NCBI RefSeq assembly: GCF_014698035.1
Contig: NZ_JACJSF010000023.1
Span: 1 to 64,000, forward strand
Reading direction: 5' to 3'
Length of the DNA stretch: 64,000 nucleotides
Source of the DNA: Desmonostoc muscorum FACHB-395
Lineage (GTDB): Bacteria; Cyanobacteriota; Cyanobacteriia; Cyanobacteriales; Nostocaceae
Part shown: positions 61,255-64,000 of the stretch, piece by piece
Position numbering within the stretch: position 1 is the first letter of the stretch
Layout of the letters: each line of letters opens with the position of its first letter
Notes under the pieces: model-generated
The model's database searches: none
What the model was told of the DNA's origin: nothing
Seen by the model: the letters and a program-made list of their open reading frames with translations, nothing else
Translations under genes and position numbers: made by a program

Positions 61255-62473
61255 AGAAGATAACTCCTAAACTAAAAATTGTTTGAACAATAGTTGCAAT
61301 AACTAGTGCGATCGCTACTCCTAGCAACCCCAAACTGGGTAGCAGCAATAGACAGGCTATGGTTGAGATAGTTACTACAGTCGCAAACAAAGGCATTTGG
61401 ATGCGAAAGTACTGACATGCCGTCATTCCATAGCTCAGGAAAGACGATACATAGTTAATTCCAGCCGCAACCATCAACCAGATAAACAAATTTGTTTGCT
61501 CGGCATATTCAGGTTGATACAGAAGAGTCAGGATCTGATGTCCAGCTACAACAGCTATCAAAACACCTGTTCCGCCCAATAAGGCAGCGATTCCTACCAG
61601 CTTGAGTAGGAGTGTATGGAAAGCAATAGCATCTTTAGCCGCGTAATACTTAGCTAGTCTAGAAATGCTTGACTCTCCTAGGGCATTTACTACGATGTTT
61701 CCTGCCACCATCAGGTAGGCAATGGCTGCAAAAATCCCCAATTCCCGCTCACCTAAATATCGTTCAATAAAGTAACGGGGAATATTGGTATTGAGTGAAA
61801 TTAACATCATCACAAACCCCAGAGGCAAACAGAGCCATACCAGCTTTACTAGGGTTTTTCGATGCCAACGCGGTTGCAATTGTGACCTGTATAGTATCAA
61901 GATACCACTGCGAATGTCCCAAGCGACCAACACCACTGCCCAAGCAAAGACCAACCCCGCCACTCCCCAGAGAATATGGCCAGACATATATACTCCAATG
62001 CCCAGTAGTAGGAGTGATAGAGGGCCTTTAATCATCAACGATGTTGCAATCCGATCCATGCGTTCATGCTGCTGAATCAGTCCATGAAATATGTCGCTAA
62101 TAGACTCGAATGCCTTTGCCAAGCCCATCAAGAAGATAACTAGAGAGGTTTCCCATCGAAAGCCGCCTAACAAACTAATAACCGTAATGATCGCAAGTGC
62201 CAAAGCTGTCGAGATTAGTCTTAGCCCCAAGTAATCGCTAAAAGAATACTGTTTTCTGGCATCTGTTGCTTGGACAATTCGCAACTGAAGATTTGTAAAC
62301 ATGATTATAGGTGCTGTGATCGCCAGCCCCAAGGTAAACTGTCCTACCATCTCTGGACTGCCAAGTTTAGCCAGTATCACCAACATTCCCCACTGGCAAG
62401 CTGCATAAACTAAATTACCGGCGAAAGTCCAAGAAAAGTTGCCGCGCAGTGTTAGAGGCTTATGTTGTTGCAT
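61235..62473 (-). CDS. Wzx-type oligosaccharide flippase
   Basis: A 412-residue MATE/MOP-superfamily lipid-linked repeat-unit flippase with twelve to fourteen hydrophobic helices. It starts NFSWTFAGNLVYAACQWGML, a Wzx-like first helix; ERYLGERELGIFAAIAYLMV near residue 240 is another recognised part. It should flip the undecaprenyl-linked unit to the periplasm for Wzy. It overlaps the upstream 109-residue gene by 14 bases and the decayed glycosyltransferase by 20, so it is translationally coupled. Intact, normal length. Confidence 0.92.
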   Translation of the reverse strand: MQQHKPLTLRGNFSWTFAGNLVYAACQWGMLVILAKLGSPEMVGQFTLGLAITAPIIMFTNLQLRIVQATDARKQYSFSDYLGLRLISTALALAIITVISLLGGFRWETSLVIFLMGLAKAFESISDIFHGLIQQHERMDRIATSLMIKGPLSLLLLGIGVYMSGHILWGVAGLVFAWAVVLVAWDIRSGILILYRSQLQPRWHRKTLVKLVWLCLPLGFVMMLISLNTNIPRYFIERYLGERELGIFAAIAYLMVAGNIVVNALGESSISRLAKYYAAKDAIAFHTLLLKLVGIAALLGGTGVLIAVVAGHQILTLLYQPEYAEQTNLFIWLMVAAGINYVSSFLSYGMTACQYFRIQMPLFATVVTISTIACLLLLPSLGLLGVAIALVIATIVQTIFSLGVIFYGLHKL

Positions 62474-62789
62474 CTGCTTTAGTCATTAACCTCATCCAAT
62501 TTTGCAGTTTGATACCAAACACAACAATGATTTGATAACCATCCACGCAGGCTATCCATTTGCCGCTCTCAAGCTTGTGAGGATCGATATTATGCATTCC
62601 GGTTTTATTCCACCCATAACCACTTGCATTGATAATTGGATTATCTTTAAACGCTTTTTCTTTATAAGTTGCTGTTGTCAAATCGGTAATTTCAAATGCT
62701 CTCACTTGATTGCCATACAAATGCTCATCATCCTGGGTATATCGGATTATTTTTTGTAATAAACCGTGAGAGCCATAGATAGTTTTCAT
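62460..62789 (-). CDS. Hypothetical protein in the polysaccharide locus
   Basis: A 109-residue protein with no membrane helix. The middle part (YGNQVRAFEITDLTTATYKE, then GYGWNKTGMHNIDPHKLESG and KWIACVDGY) looks like a conserved beta-rich unit, possibly the C-terminal end of a larger glycan-modifying enzyme family, but I cannot name it. It has its own ribosome binding AGGGA before ATG 62789, so it may be a complete small gene. The C-terminus overlaps wzx. Function unknown. Confidence 0.5.
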   Translation of the reverse strand: MKTIYGSHGLLQKIIRYTQDDEHLYGNQVRAFEITDLTTATYKEKAFKDNPIINASGYGWNKTGMHNIDPHKLESGKWIACVDGYQIIVVFGIKLQNWMRLMTKADATT

Positions 62790-62860
62790 GTTGATTCCCT
62801 AAATTAAATGTAGAGTTATTTGATGAATTAGCCATCGACTTAGAGTCCAAATCCTCTATT

Positions 62861-64000
62861 TTATTTAGCTCCTCCCGATTCCACTTTCGCAAGTTTATTT
62901 TTATTTGAATATCTGATTACAGCACTATTCTTTAGACTGTTTCTTCGCTCATTATTTTCTAAGTACTTAGGTTTGTATCCTGACACCAGTTGTTCCAGTA
63001 ATAACATGATGTATTTAATATCATTTTTACCTGCTGCGGCACACAATTGTTCTACAGTCATGGCGAGATTTTCTGAAACAATCCGACTGCCATTTTTCAC
63101 TACTATCAATTTTTCATGTTGAGTTGGTTCGTACTCTTCTCCCTCGATAAACAGTTCCTCAAATAACTTTTCTCCAGGTCTTAAGCCTGTAAATAAGATG
63201 TCAATATCTTTATTTACCTCGTATCCCGAAAGGCGAATTAATTCCTTCGCCAAGTCAACAATTTTTATAGGTTCGCCCATATTCAGCATTAAAACTTCAC
63301 CACCACGACTCAATACCGCAGCTTGTAAAACAAGTTGCACTGCTTCTGGGATAGTCATGAAATAACGACAGATATCTGGATGGGTAACGGTTACTGGGCC
63401 ACCTGAAGCAATTTGTTTTTTGAAAGTGGGAACTACACTACCGCGACTACCCAAAACATTGCCAAAGCGCACAACAACATAAGGTTTACCGCTTTCTTTT
63501 GCAGCTTGCAGCACTAGCATTTCGGCAACTCTTTTACTAGCACCCATGACACTAGTGGGATTAACAGCTTTATCTGTGGAAATCATCACGAAGTTTTGAA
63601 CATTGTATTGCAGCGCCATATCCAATAAGTTTTTTGTTCCAAGCACATTGTTAGTGATTGCTTCTGATGAATTTAATTCCATAAGAGGAACGTGCTTATG
63701 AGCAGCCGCATGAAAAATCACGTTAGGTTGAAATTGTTCAAAAGCTTGTTTTAGGCGAATGCTATAACGAATATCGCCAATAAAAGTATAAATACGAGGG
63801 GTGTATCGCTGTACTTTCCCATCATTTTTGAGTATTTGGATCAGTTTTTCTAACTCTTGTTGGATATTAAATATAGAATTCTCCCCATGTCCCATAAGTA
63901 TCATTTCCGCAGGATGACACTTGAAAATTTGACGGCAAAGTTCACTACCAATTGATCCTCCTGCACCTGTAATCAGTACTGTCTTACCTTTGATAAATTT
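62861..64000 (-). CDS. FlaA1/CapD-type NDP-sugar 4,6-dehydratase/epimerase, partial
   Basis: Cut by the right edge of the window; the frame stays open to base 64000. The visible 379 residues begin KFIKGKTVLITGAGGSIGSE (the NAD-binding GxxGxxG), with IFHAAAHKHVPLMELNSSEA, then ISTDKAVNPTSVMGASKRVA (the SDR active site where Met replaces the usual Tyr, normal for this family) and FGNVLGSRGSVVPTFKKQI. The C-terminus ends near RNSLKNSAVIRYSNKNKLAK. It converts UDP-GlcNAc-type sugars to 4-keto-6-deoxy or epimerised sugars, feeding the DegT aminotransferase. The missing 5' part probably codes for the usual membrane helices and first Rossmann domain. Confidence 0.93.
   Translation of the reverse strand, partial: KFIKGKTVLITGAGGSIGSELCRQIFKCHPAEMILMGHGENSIFNIQQELEKLIQILKNDGKVQRYTPRIYTFIGDIRYSIRLKQAFEQFQPNVIFHAAAHKHVPLMELNSSEAITNNVLGTKNLLDMALQYNVQNFVMISTDKAVNPTSVMGASKRVAEMLVLQAAKESGKPYVVVRFGNVLGSRGSVVPTFKKQIASGGPVTVTHPDICRYFMTIPEAVQLVLQAAVLSRGGEVLMLNMGEPIKIVDLAKELIRLSGYEVNKDIDILFTGLRPGEKLFEELFIEGEEYEPTQHEKLIVVKNGSRIVSENLAMTVEQLCAAAGKNDIKYIMLLLEQLVSGYKPKYLENNERRNSLKNSAVIRYSNKNKLAKVESGGAK

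Overview
The window looks like chromosomal DNA of a filamentous, heterocyst-type cyanobacterium, most likely Nostoc. Supporting signs are the photosystem II genes psbB and psbT, very frequent GCGATCGC (HIP1) octamers, short tandem repeats of the kind common in Nostoc/Anabaena, and a complete anabaenopeptin-type peptide synthetase locus with homophenylalanine/homotyrosine genes.

Left part (1-11 kb), ordinary accessory and housekeeping genes: a PD-(D/E)XK nuclease-like protein, a peptide/nickel-type ABC permease and its lipoprotein binding protein (minus strand), an orphan adenine DNA methyltransferase, a small conserved protein, then psbB-psbT (the small psbT is at 7371-7478), rps1 with its terminator, a HAD-family protein and a Uma2-family nuclease.

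Central part (10.7-45.7 kb, all minus strand): the anabaenopeptin locus. In transcription order it has a decayed patatin copy, a 130-residue membrane-type protein, a broken acyl-AMP ligase tail, an intact LamG-patatin lipase, hphB, hphCD, a second copy of the 130-residue protein, a hairpin terminator, then aptA-aptB-aptC-aptD, hphA, the exporter aptE, a GUN4-domain coiled-coil protein and a small unknown protein. Domain order A-PCP-C-A-PCP-E / C-A-PCP / C-A-PCP-C-A(NMT)-PCP / C-A-PCP-TE gives six modules. By-eye specificity codes suggest a Phe-like exocyclic residue, D-Lys, an aliphatic residue, a homoaromatic residue, N-methyl-Gly and an aromatic/homoaromatic residue. HphA, HphCD and HphB would make the homoaromatic amino acid from the phenylpyruvate or 4-hydroxyphenylpyruvate level. 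Several synthetase domains carry in-frame insertions derived from dispersed Nostoc repeats.

The least explained part is 38.7-45.7 kb. The pair 'patatin-like lipase + 130-residue glycine-rich hydrophobic protein' has been duplicated there. One lipase copy has decayed to a recognisable remnant (45298-45690), while both 130-residue genes are still intact. This is the best candidate here for an under-described system.

Right part (46.2-64 kb): a cation diffusion facilitator, a GH31 alpha-glucosidase-type enzyme (plus strand), then a long minus-strand exopolysaccharide locus. The locus runs from a FlaA1/CapD-type NDP-sugar enzyme (cut by the window edge) through a small unknown protein, Wzx flippase, a Wzy-like polymerase flanked by two broken glycosyltransferases, a WbuB-like glycosyltransferase, a secreted glycosidase-like protein, an initiating sugar transferase, a PhyH dioxygenase, a FemAB/GNAT-like protein, an ATP-grasp ligase and a DegT aminotransferase to a Wzz chain-length protein. 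I saw no tRNA, rRNA, CRISPR array or intact insertion sequence.
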